From NCBI GenBank assembly GCA_028622995.1, contig JAJQJQ010000051.1:1302001-1366000 (forward strand): a DNA stretch of 64,000 bases, in the 5' to 3' direction. Positions 63,344 through 64,000 of the stretch are shown here, one piece after another (the stretch's first letter is position 1; every line of letters starts with the position of its first letter). The notes beneath the pieces were generated by a model, which searched no databases, was not told the origin of the DNA, and was given only the letters and a program-made list of their open reading frames with translations. Position numbers and translations under genes: made by a program. The stretch is from Panagrolaimus kolymaensis. Its lineage: Eukaryota; Nematoda; Chromadorea; Rhabditida; Panagrolaimidae.

Positions 63344-63789
63344 CCCGATTTGCGCCTTCTTGCCGCATAAAACAGAAATCAATGAGAGAGTTATAAAAAA
63401 ATTTTAAACTTTTTCTTTTGGCGACGATAAAAATTAAAACAAACAATATGTAACAAAATTGTAAAAGCAAAAAAGATGAAATTATTATCAGGTTCATCAT
63501 GACTAAACTAAAATGTTTGTGAAAACAATAATTGGATGGAAATTTCGCAAACTTTGCTTCAGCTACAGTATATGAAGGCCTCATTTATTTTTTAATTCAT
63601 CGCTTACATGACTTATTTGTATTATTGAATCATCCAAATGTTCATTTCTTTATAAAATTTACTTCCATCTCTCTTCTAAAAACGGAATTAAAAACTATGA
63701 AACAATTGCTTGAATTTCATGTTGGAACACCAAATCATATTGAAATTACACTTTTATGACTTCTGCTATCTTTTATTTTATTAATACAC

Positions 63790-63872
63790 AAATAAACTTC
63801 GTTTTTTGTTGTCATATTTATCTTGATAATACAAACATTATCCCTTTAAAAAAGTTCGCATAATTGTGCGCT
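63790..63872 (+). repeat. duplicated intergenic segment, copy b
   Basis: Matches 60600-60683 in order and orientation. In copy a the next MATH-BTB start lies about 0.9 kb downstream, so a further array member may begin just beyond this window. Confidence 0.8.
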
Positions 63873-64000
63873 TTCTAACTCTCAGAAAGAATATTTTTTA
63901 TTTCGCATGTTGACTCTCACTTTTTTCTTTATTGTTAGATACCTTTTTCATTTCTTTCTAGCTTCTTTTCCTTTCACTAATTCCTTCATTCCAATTTCAA

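Larger units (their letters stand above)
62710..64000. other. region after MATH-BTB copy 2
   Basis: It contains the two hairpin-rich GC patches (62810-62830 and 63294-63343), the duplicated segment 63790-63872 and an open frame at 63532-63759 that I could not assign. No complete gene is visible. Confidence 0.45.

Noticed and set aside
63532..63759. 75-codon frame ending HIEITLL
   Set aside because: No recognisable domain and no clear splice partners. It could be a decayed gene piece, but support is too thin.

Overview
The window looks like a chromosomal segment of a nematode, most likely an AT-rich one outside Caenorhabditis. It is very AT-rich, and the genes are split by GT-AG introns with TTTTCAG or TTTTTAG acceptors. 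Several start codons sit 10-40 bases after such an acceptor, as expected for spliced-leader trans-splicing. The gene content (LET-413/Scribble, a CEH-14-type LIM-homeobox gene, a MOLO-1-like protein, DUF268, MATH-BTB and SKP1-related genes) is nematode-like. Species and clade cannot be fixed from the sequence alone.

Layout. 1-7353 (+): 3' part of a four-PDZ LET-413/Scribble gene. 9221-10107 (-): secreted MOLO-1-like protein. 10574-11786 and 12045-13824 (-): two tandem paralogues of an unrecognised, possibly F-box-like family with the same exon phases. 14425-14928 (-): intronless SKP1-related gene. 15687-15956 (+): small secreted peptide. 17352-18349 (+): DUF268 gene whose first exon was not found. 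18350-28977: long gene-free stretch. 28978-33245 (+): second LET-413/Scribble-like gene, with LRRs and two PDZ domains. 34102-38173 (+): mitochondrial ECHDC3-like protein. 42735-57740 (+): ceh-14/Lhx3-4-type LIM-homeobox gene with 3.6-kb and 9.3-kb introns. 59110-60275 and 61537-62709 (+): tandem MATH-BTB genes, with flanking repeats suggesting the array continues to the right.

How the genes relate. The two LAP/Scribble genes are polarity scaffolds and probably an old duplication. The SKP1-related gene, the possible F-box-like pair and the MATH-BTB pair all fit ubiquitin-ligase adaptor families that expand quickly in nematodes. Their neighbourhood also holds most of the recognisable short inverted-repeat elements.

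Most unusual non-coding content. A dispersed family of about 49-bp oriented elements occurs at least 22 times. Each starts near TGATAGTAAC, ends near TTACTATCA and has an off-centre core AAWTATTGY at a nearly fixed position. All copies are in introns or intergenic DNA. I do not recognise this family. There are also four distinct foldback/MITE-like insertions: a TTAA-flanked one, a nearly perfect 195-bp-arm one, a GC-rich hAT-type one with an 8-bp target duplication, and one with a paralogous empty site.
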